From assembly GCA_035772405.1 (NCBI GenBank), contig JAYKKM010000504.1:166001-230000 (forward strand): 64,000 bases of DNA, given 5' to 3'. This stretch comes from Chrysogorgia sp. JL179-B06 (Eukaryota; Cnidaria; Anthozoa; Scleralcyonacea; Chrysogorgiidae). How positions within the stretch are numbered: position 1 is the first letter of the stretch; each line of letters opens with the position of its first letter. A program made the translations under genes and the position numbers. The notes under the pieces are model-generated. The model ran no database searches, was not told the DNA's origin, and worked only from the letters and a program-made list of their open reading frames with translations. Of the stretch, positions 12,227-20,915 are shown piece by piece.

Positions 12227-12847
12227 ATGTACTCGATACAGTTAACACATCCCTTTGGGCTCTTAATTTCTGGCGGGACCAAGACTGGAAAGACAACTTT
12301 TGTCAAACAGTTGCTAGCCAACGCAAATGTCATGATCGATCCTCCTCCGGAAAATATTGTTTATTTTTATTCCGAGTATCAAGATACGTTTACTGAAATA
12401 GAGACCTTAGTTCCTGGTATTCAGTTTGTGCAAGGTTTACCTGATTCCATGTTGGATAGTATCAATCCAGAGACGCGGAATTTATTTATCATTGACGATG
12501 CCGTGATTGCTAAATTATTCACGAAAAAGTCACACCATGGAAACCTCAGTGTTATCTACATCGTACAGAATTTGTTTCATCAAAGCAAAGATCACCGCAC
12601 CATCTCCCTTAACGCAAGTTATCTCGTTTTAACCAAAAATGTCCGCGATGCTAGTCAGGTCGTCCACCTTGCCAAACAGCTGTACCCGAGCAATACCAAA
12701 TTTTTCCAGCAGGTTTACCAGATGGCCACAAAAGAACCGTATTCTTATATATTTGTTGACCTAACACCAACATGTCCCGATGAAATACGACTTCGATCCG
12801 GAATCTTCCCGACAGATACTCATTACGTTTACCAACCTCGCGTATAA
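12227..12847 (+). CDS. A32/FtsK-type DNA packaging ATPase, Polinton 1
   Basis: About 206 residues from the ATG at 12227; an upstream in-frame ATG at 12182 would add a poorly conserved leader that overlaps the zinc-finger ORF. The Walker A is SGGTKTGKTTF and Walker B is LFIIDDAV, followed by IVQNLFHQ, a sensor-like Gln motif. The C-terminal part has the YSYIFVDL pattern of Polinton and NCLDV packaging ATPases. The protein would pump the replicated element into capsids. It stands just before two structural-type genes on the same strand. Confidence 0.85.
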   Translation: MYSIQLTHPFGLLISGGTKTGKTTFVKQLLANANVMIDPPPENIVYFYSEYQDTFTEIETLVPGIQFVQGLPDSMLDSINPETRNLFIIDDAVIAKLFTKKSHHGNLSVIYIVQNLFHQSKDHRTISLNASYLVLTKNVRDASQVVHLAKQLYPSNTKFFQQVYQMATKEPYSYIFVDLTPTCPDEIRLRSGIFPTDTHYVYQPRV

Positions 12848-12882
12848 AAATACAGTGCTGTCAAACGCGTATTCATTTGAGG

Positions 12883-13212
12883 ATGTCCCGCCGTGTGAAG
12901 AGGAACCACGATGTTTTAAAAGTATTGGCAAAGTGTAAACCTTCTATGCGAAAAGCGATCATAAAAGTTGCAGATACAGATTTATTGGAAGCCATAACCG
13001 AGTGCCTATTGAACATTTGCCGTGAAACGATTAAAATTAGTCCAAAAACGTATAAAAAGCTTGCACCATACTCAGATCATATCGAGGCTATCGCTGATAA
13101 GAGAAACCCGATCACGAAAAGAAGGAGAGTTATTCTACAAAAAGGAGACGGATTCTTACCTTTTCTACTCGCTCCTGTCTTAGAACAATTGGCGAGCTTT
13201 CTAACCAAATAA
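12883..13212 (+). CDS. Conserved Polinton-associated basic protein
   Basis: The first ATG is at 12883; the frame is also open from a TTG at 12877. About 109 residues, starting MSRRVKRNHDVL, rich in Lys/Arg, with a hydrophobic C-terminal FLPFLLAPVLEQL segment. Proteins of this layout recur next to capsid genes in cnidarian and fish Polintons and have been compared with adenovirus core or minor capsid proteins. Its stop overlaps the next start (TAATG), so the two are tightly linked. The role as DNA-binding or minor capsid protein is inferred. Confidence 0.55.
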   Translation: MSRRVKRNHDVLKVLAKCKPSMRKAIIKVADTDLLEAITECLLNICRETIKISPKTYKKLAPYSDHIEAIADKRNPITKRRRVILQKGDGFLPFLLAPVLEQLASFLTK

Positions 13213-13937
13213 TGGAGCATGTCAAAAGACTGGTTCTGGTCCCTGAACACATGACTACAAAGAAACCCTTGGTTCTTCCACTGACTGCTCAAGTGAACCA
13301 GTTGGACTCGGAAATGGAAAGTTTGATGCAACGTCAAGATATAACACAAGATGATAAAGTGAAGTTGTATAATCAGACCTTCCAACGCTATCTCAATTAC
13401 TATGACAAACGAATGCATCGGCCTGTTCATGTAAGTTTTTCCCACACCCCGCTTATCGCAGCAGAAGGAACAGACCCCGAACCTTCAACAGAGACAATGC
13501 CTGAACCACCTGGAGAAATCGAGAGTGATATCATAGAAAGTGTACCTTCCACGATGAAATCAAGAGCTGTACAACTGATAAAGAAGATAAAAGCAAATAA
13601 AGATGTGGTTGGTTGGAACGACCAAGGGCAGATGGTTTTTGAAGGAAGAACTATTCCAGGCACTAACGTCATTGATTTAGTCAACGATACTCTGCGCCAA
13701 AGAAAGAATTTCAACCCTGTAGGATGGCAACTGTTCGCAAAAGCTTTAGGACGTTTGAATGTACCCGAAGGAATCATCAGAAACGAAGAGCGTCTACATT
13801 TGGTGAAGGAATATAGGAACAAGCCTTCATCTGTTTCTAGCGACCCCCCTCTGACGCCCTCACTACAGTCTCCAGGGACACCAGCGAAACCAAGAAAGAA
13901 ACGTAGAAACAAAAATCCATATAAATGGCATTCATAA
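13212..13937 (+). CDS. Conserved Polinton-associated 241-aa protein of unknown function
   Basis: An N-terminal helical part holds LDSEMESLMQRQDI and KLYNQTFQRYLNYY. A central compact domain holds IIESVPSTMKSRAVQLIKK, VVGWNDQGQMVFEGRTIPG and LVNDTLRQRKNF. The tail is Pro/Ser and Lys/Arg-rich (KPRKKRRNKNP), like a nuclear localization or DNA-binding tail. I recognise this domain layout from other invertebrate Polinton-like elements but know no function. It is the last plus-strand gene and is convergent with the protease. Confidence 0.5.
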   Translation: MEHVKRLVLVPEHMTTKKPLVLPLTAQVNQLDSEMESLMQRQDITQDDKVKLYNQTFQRYLNYYDKRMHRPVHVSFSHTPLIAAEGTDPEPSTETMPEPPGEIESDIIESVPSTMKSRAVQLIKKIKANKDVVGWNDQGQMVFEGRTIPGTNVIDLVNDTLRQRKNFNPVGWQLFAKALGRLNVPEGIIRNEERLHLVKEYRNKPSSVSSDPPLTPSLQSPGTPAKPRKKRRNKNPYKWHS

Positions 13938-13990
13938 TCTTTTTTGTAAACATTTTATTGAATAAATATTTGTTTACAATTATAACGTGT
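13938..13990. terminator. Shared poly(A) region of convergent genes
   Basis: Between the two convergent genes are AATAAA signals on both strands and a TTGTAAAC...GTTTACAA inverted repeat, as expected for back-to-back polyadenylation. Confidence 0.5.
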
Positions 13991-14035
13991 CTTTTTATTC
14001 TTACACAAAATACCATTTACGTATAAAATTACGAA

Positions 14036-14461
14036 CTAATGTATCGTTCCACTCCTTTTGATCAGTAAACATACTAACAATAGTTGACATGGAATATTTC
14101 TACTACGATGTAAAGCATAAAATAAACAGTATTGTCCACACACACGAGACCACGGTGACTGTAAAGTCTTTTCATTCCAAGTAAATGTACTGCTATGATC
14201 TTGTAGAAAGGTTTGAAAGTTTCTGCTGTAAAATTCTGGGCTTTGTCCATAAGAGTCGAAGAATTCTCCTTTTCCATCCGATGTGACGTAAACAGTTACC
14301 CAGTGTGTACCAGGTCCATCGCTGGGATCCACGTTTATAATAAAACCTCTAGGTCTTTTCTGTATCTGACTTGGTAAACGATCCGAGGGTAAAACATCGG
14401 TAAACACTGATTTGGCATATGGGTCACTTTGTAAGACATGAATCAGTTGACGTGTGTTCAT
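14036..14461 (-). CDS. Adenain-like cysteine protease, Polinton 1
   Basis: About 141 residues from the ATG at 14461 (a GTG lies upstream in frame). His is in GTHWVTVYV, the acidic residue in EFFDSYGQSP, and the nucleophile region is SRVCGQYCLFYAL with the Gln typical of the ULP1/adenain (C5) fold. Proteases of this kind mature capsid proteins. The gene begins next to the stop of the capsid gene (TAAAATG), so the two are probably cotranscribed. Confidence 0.85.
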   Translation of the reverse strand: MNTRQLIHVLQSDPYAKSVFTDVLPSDRLPSQIQKRPRGFIINVDPSDGPGTHWVTVYVTSDGKGEFFDSYGQSPEFYSRNFQTFLQDHSSTFTWNEKTLQSPWSRVCGQYCLFYALHRSRNIPCQLLLVCLLIKRSGTIH

Positions 14462-14462
14462 T

Positions 14463-15640
14463 TTAGCTTCTGAAGTCACTTAGCACGTTACGGCTGGCAT
14501 CAATCTCGATAAGATTTTGAAATTCTCCAAACACCACGATATTTATAGCCCCAGTTAGAGCCGTACCGAACTTGCATTCTAGGGAGACGTTCCCATCCCT
14601 GATAGGTTGAAAATGATCTCCAACACATAGATCAGCTGTTAAATCAAACACGTACAGGGTATATCCATTTCCATACTCGTCTCGAGTAATACCGTTGCCT
14701 TGATTCTGAAACATCTTGTTGGTACCAGCATACAGCGTTTGGAATGCTGAAACATAGTTGGTCCCTGCTGCTCCGGCAAACTTTAGGTGAAGTGGTTTGC
14801 CAGGCCGGTGTTCTCCATTCACTGATAATGCAAGAAATGTTGTGTCGTAGTTCTTAAAATTGAAAGGATTCTTGTTATAAACTCCGTTGTAAGCATCTGC
14901 ATCCACCATCCCAATCACAACTCTATCAGGAAGAAGTCCTTGGAATATGTTCTGTTGATCTCCAGACATGTTTCCCGTTGGTACGGAGAACACTTTGCAG
15001 TTTACACGATTGATTGGGTACTTGGCTGTGATATGTTGAAGGGCCTGGGTATGACCTAGCATTGTAGTGGACGAAACGTTAACACGGCGAGCGCGAAACA
15101 CGCATTCTTCCAGAACCACTTTAAAACCAGGAGCTTCTGCGGATGAAACCAGGCAAAAGGGAGCTCTTGATCTCACTAGCTTGAGCTTGATCGGAACAGC
15201 GCCAAGGATATAGCGTTCTTGCGCGAACAGATCCGAATGAATCCTTCCTTCCATCGCCACAGACTTGCTTAGGCTTGTATGTGCGTGACGTTCCTTTAAT
15301 CCTTTGTTCGCATCGGCAACTTCTGCTAGTGGATTGACGGCATCCATCCGTCCAGCCTGGTCTTTGTAGAACAACGCTGAAGTTAAGTGAGACGATTTAG
15401 CGTCTTTGCTAAAGTTCAATACAGTTTCTATATATGCTCGGTAAGGATACGAAGTGCTTGATGGTGTGACCAGTTTGTTGTTCAGATAAATTTCCACTTG
15501 AGAAAATAAGGCATGCATCCATAAATTAACAGGACCCACTTGGGCGGTGTCAGGTAAGTTAGTTCCATCTCCATTCGTTATCTTTGCTTTTACGTGAAGG
15601 TAACTGTTTGCCAGCGTGAAAGGAGCGTGATGACCGTATA
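14463..15640 (-). pseudogene. Major capsid protein, 5' truncated, Polinton 1
   Basis: The homologous part starts near YGHHAPFTLANSYLHVKAKI and runs to the stop at 14463. It matches the hexon-like double jelly-roll capsid of Polintons, with NLWMHALFSQVEIYLNNK and the later YTLYVFDLTADLC. The open frame reaches back to 15824, but no ATG exists in that extension. Its predicted residues come from GGCC-rich repeat and a stray TIR fragment, so the true N-terminal 50-60 residues are missing. The gene is therefore probably broken in this copy. Confidence 0.8.
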
Positions 15641-16527
15641 AACTCCCTCCTACGAACGGGCCAAAAGGCCTTATCGGGCCAAAGAAGGCCAGATAGGGCC
15701 TAAACGGGCCTAATACACAGACAGAGCGCCGCCTAAGTATACGACGGGGGTCCCAAAGGTACACGAGACTAGGGTTAGGGATCGTAAAGGTGAAGAGGTT
15801 TAGATAATTATTTCCGTCCCTCACACGGAATATTTAATAAAAAAGCTAACAATACTAACTACTTTCTGTTAGGTATGCCCCGTTAAAGTAAACGTTGAAA
15901 AATATGTATACGTTTGTAACTGATATAAATATTTTTTAACTCTATATTTGTGTCGCGTATTAATAAGGTTTTATATATCTCCATAAGTGCCATTGTTTCT
16001 ACACATGCTTTCAGGCGAAACATGCAAATATCGGCCGTAGGATAAGTTGGCCTAGCAACGCTTTGAAAGCAATGCCTTCCACACGTTTTAAATACTTAAC
16101 AGTTGTTCACACTGCTTCCTGAAGTATTTCTTACTTCGACACAGGAATTGCTTAATCGATAAACGAAGGCCATATAAGTGATAATTCTCCCGAAATGATT
16201 ACTCGGCGTAACAAAATGCATGACAAGGAACGAGACTAAAGATTATCGCATAGTTTATAACAAACGGGTGATTGTAGATAGGTTCGATAAAATGAGGGAT
16301 CAGGTGTGGTATGGAGTGATTTAGGGGTAAGGGGGCGACCGGGCACATCAAGACGTATTTGCCAATAGGGCCACAGGGCCCCCAAAAAGGCCCCCGGGGC
16401 CAATTTTGAAGGGCGTATCTTAGAGATAGGGCCAAAGGGCCATGGAAATGGCCCGCCGGACCATGTCGTAAACTTAATTCATATAAATTCTATGTAGAGA
16501 ACTAAACTATTCAGTTGAGTTGAATAT
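15640..16527. other. Rearranged junction of Polinton 1: GGCC-rich repeats, stray TIR and PolB pieces
   Basis: GGGCC/AAGGCC-rich segments lie at 15655-15720 and 16325-16460. At 15745-15800 TACACGAGACTAGGGTTAGG matches the right TIR around 17812. At about 16210-16321 (plus) the codons for DYRIVYNKRVIV recur, matching the PolB C-terminus at 11490-11530, ending in a TAG. No intact gene lies here. Confidence 0.7.
16210..16323 (+). pseudogene. Stray PolB C-terminal fragment
   Basis: The segment encodes TRNETKDYRIVYNKRVIV and a diverged end before a stop. The first part is close to the last exon of the element's own PolB (TRSENKDYRIVYNKRVIV) but the tail differs, so it came from a related element or an old duplication. 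Only ~35 codons remain. Confidence 0.75.
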
Positions 16528-18023
16528 GGTTACCCTTTCGCTATAATCACTTTCTTTCGACGCGACGTATTTTTACTATGGCATTTGAACTTGCCCGCTT
16601 ACTCTATCACTATCCCATATTCACTAATGTTTACCCATAAAATCCTAATGTATACCTCAAGTAACTAATTATTCCCAAGTCATGCAAATATTTGTGAGTT
16701 GCACCACTAATGACTCTTAACGACCCACGAGCTATTGTACGTTTGCATTCAGCCTTCGCTTCGTTTGACAAGTCAATCTCTTGAATAATCTAATAGCTAT
16801 TATAATATATACCAATGTCTATAGATGCATAGTAAAGTTTGATTTCGCTTAGGCAAATCAATACGTTTGAATTCGTTCATCGTACGGCTTCTCGAATGGT
16901 TTGATAATCTAAAGAAAAGTAAAATCGTAAAGCCGTAAAGTCCGGTACATTCGTAAAAGCCGTTATGATTCGTTCGACTCCGTGATTTTTTAAATATACT
17001 AGCCTCCACAACCTTCGTAAAGCGGGTTCTTATTTGTGTAGATCTATCGAATATATAACCGCGGTGTTTCAACGAGGCAATCGTATAAATCTCTGTTGGT
17101 TCACATATTCGTAGATCTGTCGAAGATCTAAATTGAACGTAAATGCAATCGTATAAATCTCCGTTGATCGTGACACCAGTGCTCTTAGTCAAAATTATTC
17201 AAATGTTCAGTCTTAGCAACCTAACAAAATGCCTGACAACATTAATGAAGTCAGCCACATAATCCAAGCCGATATATAGTTACAGGTTCTAAGAGGCCTT
17301 CCGGCTGGAATTGACCCGCGACCCTGCGATGCTAATGCAGTGCTGACCACTGAGCTACGGAAGTTGTTGTCGAGAGCCTAGTCACGATATATGATATATA
17401 GTTAACCATGTTAAACTTTTATTTCGACTGCATCTAGATAAGCAATTTTGGGCCATCGTATAAATCTCTGTTGATCGTGACACCAGTTATTTTGAAGGTT
17501 TGAGATGCTTCTTCGTTACTCTCTTTAGTTCATCCCATATCATATCCATGGCGCATGCGCTGCTCTCGGGCTGCCCACTGTCCCACATTCACATTGCCGT
17601 AGGGAGACGAAGTGTATAATTACAAAGGCATTTCTTATATTATTAAAAGCAATAAGAGCTACCTTTTGATAATGACGTAATGCCTTCGGAAATCAAGTTC
17701 GGAAGGAGTCAGGAATGAGAGCGGAGGAAGAGGACTAGGGTTAGTGAAGACTGATATGCATAATAATTAGGCCGAATAAAATGAATACTAATTAGGGTTT
17801 GGGGTCCTACAGGTACACGAGCTAGGGTTAGGGATCCTGAAGGTTTAATGACGTAATCTGAATAAATAATTAGGGTTAAGGGGTCGTGTAGGTTCGCGAG
17901 AAGTCATGACGTAATGAGACTAGGGTTAGAGGGTCCTAAAGGAGCCTGAGAATGAATAATTAAAAATTGAATATTTAATGCAGCGGCATCCCTTTGAACT
18001 CCATATGGGGGGGTATCACTACT
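16528..18023 (-). repeat. Right terminal inverted repeat of Polinton 1, with insertion
   Basis: This arm is the inverse of 6008-7125 but longer, because about 300 bases at 17185-17489 are extra. The extra piece is bordered by two near-identical ~31-base copies of ATCGTATAAATCTC(C/T)GTTGA at 17150 and 17455. It contains a SINE-like tRNA segment. Confidence 0.8.
17285..17390 (-). mobile_element. tRNA-derived SINE fragment
   Basis: Read on minus, CCGTAGCTCAGTGGTCAG is an A box and GGGTCGCGGGTCAATTCC a B box, followed by AGCCGGAAGGCC. The same head occurs at 50861-50927. It lies in the right TIR of Polinton 1. Confidence 0.7.
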
Positions 18024-18187
18024 TATTATATTATATTATATTATATTATATTATATTATATTATAATATATTATATTATATTATATTACAGTACTGCCTA
18101 GAAGTAACCTAACGAAAACCTAGGTTCAACCTCGGTGCAACCTGCAGGTTGTTCCTAGGTGGCAACCTAGGTTTAACCTTACCGCAA
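18024..18187. repeat. (ATATT)n continuation and short repeats
   Basis: The microsatellite target resumes to about 18087. It is followed by CCTAGGTT/AACCTAGG-type short inverted repeats to 18180. No gene is seen. Confidence 0.7.
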
Positions 18188-18429
18188 GCAAGCGCGGTTC
18201 GCATGTCGGAGATTATACGACACGTTCGGAAACGAGTCGCTTTTTCCGAAGTTTGGCGTCCTTTGTGACTTTGGCCATTTGAGAAAACTGCATCATACCA
18301 TAAGGTTAGAACCTTATGGTATGACGCAGTTTTCTCAAATGGCAAAAGTCACAAAGGACGCCAAACTTTGGAAAAAGCGACTCGTTCCCGAACGTGTCGT
18401 ATAATTTCCGACATGCGAACCGCGCTTGC
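18188..18429. repeat. Near-perfect 2 x 120-bp palindrome
   Basis: Arms 18188-18307 and 18310-18429 are almost exact inverse copies around a two-base centre (AG at 18308-18309). Transcription would yield a long hairpin. It is probably a foldback MITE. I see no target-site duplication with certainty. Confidence 0.9.
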
Positions 18430-19845
18430 CATTATCGCAATATATAGGCCAGGGAACGAATTGTTTCGCTTTGGTCTTCATCAGTTCCGATAACAAAAAT
18501 AGTGAACATCCTTGAATTCAAACATCGAGATCGGCTGTAAGTTTTTTTCTTTCTCGGTATCGACGAAATGGTGGGAATCTACGAGATGCGCCACGGAGTT
18601 GAAGAAAACCGTTTTTGAAAAAGGAACACTTGAAGTTCATCGAGGAATGCGAATGACGATGAATTCAACGATGAATGCGAATGACGAATTAACATCTGCT
18701 GAAAATAAATAAAGATCAAACTAGCGGATGAATGCGGCGTTGATGTCTCACAATCAACAACTCGTCGAGTCAGACGCGAGCAGCTTGGTTGGAGGCATGC
18801 AAATTCGGGTTATTGCCACTTTGTCGAGAACCAAACAAAATAAAGAGGCTGTTGTTCTGTTTGAATGCCTTAGCGATAAAAGACGCGTTCGAGGACGTAA
18901 TTTTTAGGGACGAGACTAGTGTTCAAATTCAACTGAATATGCACGTGCATTATCACCTGTTTTTTTATGTCATGCACTTGCCTAGTTCCTCGTAGACACG
19001 CATGGCACACACTGTCACTGGCAAACTGAACAATGGCTAACGCCGAACTTCTCATGTACCGAACATTAGGTTCAACCATGAACTGATTAATATTAATATC
19101 AAAATATTATCGCAAGGCATAATGAATATTCTTGTAACGAATACCTAAACGCAGCGCGCAGGTCAATATATTATTCTCGTTAAAGCGGTTTTTTGTTTCA
19201 ATTCGTATTTGTTCGTATTTTACCGACGGCCATCAATTTATAAGCATATATCAACAGGGGGCTTTGTATACACGCTACTAAGCGATTTAAAATTCTACAA
19301 TCAACCAGTCCCTTTCGTTTTCCTTGGGTACCTTCTTTACGGAAAGCATTGTTTTGTGATATTATAATACATGTAGTGTTATGAATAAGAACAGTGCGAC
19401 ACCTCTCGGGCACAGAATAATAATCAAATTCCGCTGGATTTAACACTGGCACTATTAAACGTGCACTTTTCAGTATTTCGAATGAAAAAACGCCAATATA
19501 TAAAACGTGCATATACAGTATAGTCCATTTACAAACTGGGTAGTTGTGATTATTATGTTTATTAAACATTGTTAAACAATGAAGCAATTTTCGCGTGGGC
19601 TAAAATGTCCTTCAAGCGTTTGGTTGTTTGTGATAGTTTAATAGGTTGTGGCAAATGGGGCCAAACCGCCAAAGTCGATTTTAATAACAAAAGTTTCAGA
19701 TTTTTGCTGTGCGAAGTTACTCCGGAACATCCGAAGCACGCGTTTAAAAGAAAATTGAACCGAATGCAGTAAAGTAAAAAGGTAACGAAATACTGACATT
19801 TCTGCGAGCGGAGCCCTAAATCAGTGTAATTACTGAAGGCCTCTG
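18430..19845. other. Spacer without recognised genes
   Basis: Short open frames on both strands show no recognisable motif, biased composition or splice pattern. I see no RNA gene. Confidence 0.4.
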
Positions 19846-19847
19846 CA

Positions 19848-19930
19848 CACACATAAAGTCGGTTCGCTACACACATTAAGTCAGTTCGCTAAATACATAA
19901 AGTCAGTTCGCTACACACATTAAGTCAGTT
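19848..19930. repeat. ~20-bp tandem repeat
   Basis: ACACATTAAGTCAGTTCGCT and close variants recur four times. Confidence 0.8.
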
Positions 19931-19969
19931 GTTTACGCGATTCTTCTATTAGAATTAAGGATACAAATC

Positions 19970-20575
19970 AGAAGTGTAGCACCTCTCGTAAGGTCTCCTC
20001 TGATTGGCTGAGAGAGCGAAATCCGTACCGAGCGTACCGGTCCAATCAGAATGCTATATTACCTAGTTCCAGGTTATTTTTGGTAAAGGCGCAGCGACTC
20101 TTTGGTTTCAGTCGTAGATTTGTGCAATAATTACTACGAAGTTGGTTAACACAAAGGTTTGTTTACGTTTTTTGTTTGTAGAACGGTTGATTTACAGTCA
20201 AATCTGAAACATTACAATAATAATTTCCAAGCGAAAAGGAGTCTTCGCGCTAGTAGAATATTTAATATGTTGCGCACAAGAGATTTTTCGGTTTTGCATA
20301 ATAATTATATAAAACCTAAAGTTAAATTATGTTTATAAATGTGGCTGTGGCAGACTCTCATCTTTATTGCTTTAATACACCGTCTAAAGGTATGTTTTAT
20401 GAGTTGAAAAATACGTGTAAAGTATGTATATATAACACGAAATTCTTGTATTATTGTGCTTATTGCTTATTGTGTGAAATAAACACAGCTAATTTATATT
20501 TATTTTCAACGATTTTTAAGTTCAAATTATCTGAACAACATAGCGAACTGAGTTTAATATAATTCTCGGACAGGC
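19970..20575 (+). repeat. Dispersed repeat, copy A
   Basis: Blocks here are inverted at 46435-47455: GAAGTGTAGCACC, the GTTAACACAAAGGTTTGTTTACG block, TTGCGCACAAGAGATTTTTC, CAGACTCTCATCTTTATTGC and CAACATAGCGAACTGAG. Copy A lacks an insertion present in copy B. It may be a non-autonomous transposon or a solo terminal repeat. Confidence 0.75.
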
Positions 20576-20633
20576 CTGCACGATGGACAGGGGAACCGAG
20601 GCCATCCATAATTACAAACTGAAACAGCGTTTT

Positions 20634-20915
20634 TAGATTATAATATGTTTCAACAAAAGAATGAAGGGCATTGATAATTGATAGTCAAGCTTTATCTTGA
20701 TAGGCTTTACCCATCATGACGTTTCATGGTAATGATCAGAATGCTTTGCCAGTATTCTCTATCAATTTAGCCAGAATGTCAAACCATTCTTGGAGTAATA
20801 TTTAAATGATGCCATGAAACATCATAATGGTAAAGTCTATTAATATAAAGTTTGACTACATGATTGTCAATGCCCTTCATTCTTTTGTTGAAACATGATA
20901 TTATAATCTAAAAAT
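20634..20915. repeat. Long imperfect inverted repeat (foldback)
   Basis: The left arm has GTTTCAACAAAAGAATGAAG and CATGACGTTTCATGG. The right arm has CCATGAAACATCATAATGG and CTTCATTCTTTTGTTGAAAC. Arms of about 95 bases frame a ~75-base centre, as in a MITE. Confidence 0.8.

Larger units (their letters stand above)
6008..18023. mobile_element. Polinton/Maverick element 1 (12.0 kb, decayed or chimeric)
   Basis: The ends read AGTAGTGATACC and GGTATCACTACT and are flanked by TATTAT on both sides (6002-6007 and 18024-18029). AG...CT ends and a 6-bp target duplication are hallmarks of Polintons. Gene order is PolB, zinc finger, ATPase, basic protein and 241-aa protein on plus, then protease and major capsid on minus. 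No retroviral-type integrase and no penton are found. The microsatellite location makes the duplication less decisive than it would be in unique DNA. Confidence 0.9.

Noticed and set aside
15641..15824. N-terminal extension of the Polinton 1 capsid protein
   Set aside because: There is no ATG, and the DNA is GGCC-rich repeat plus a TIR fragment.
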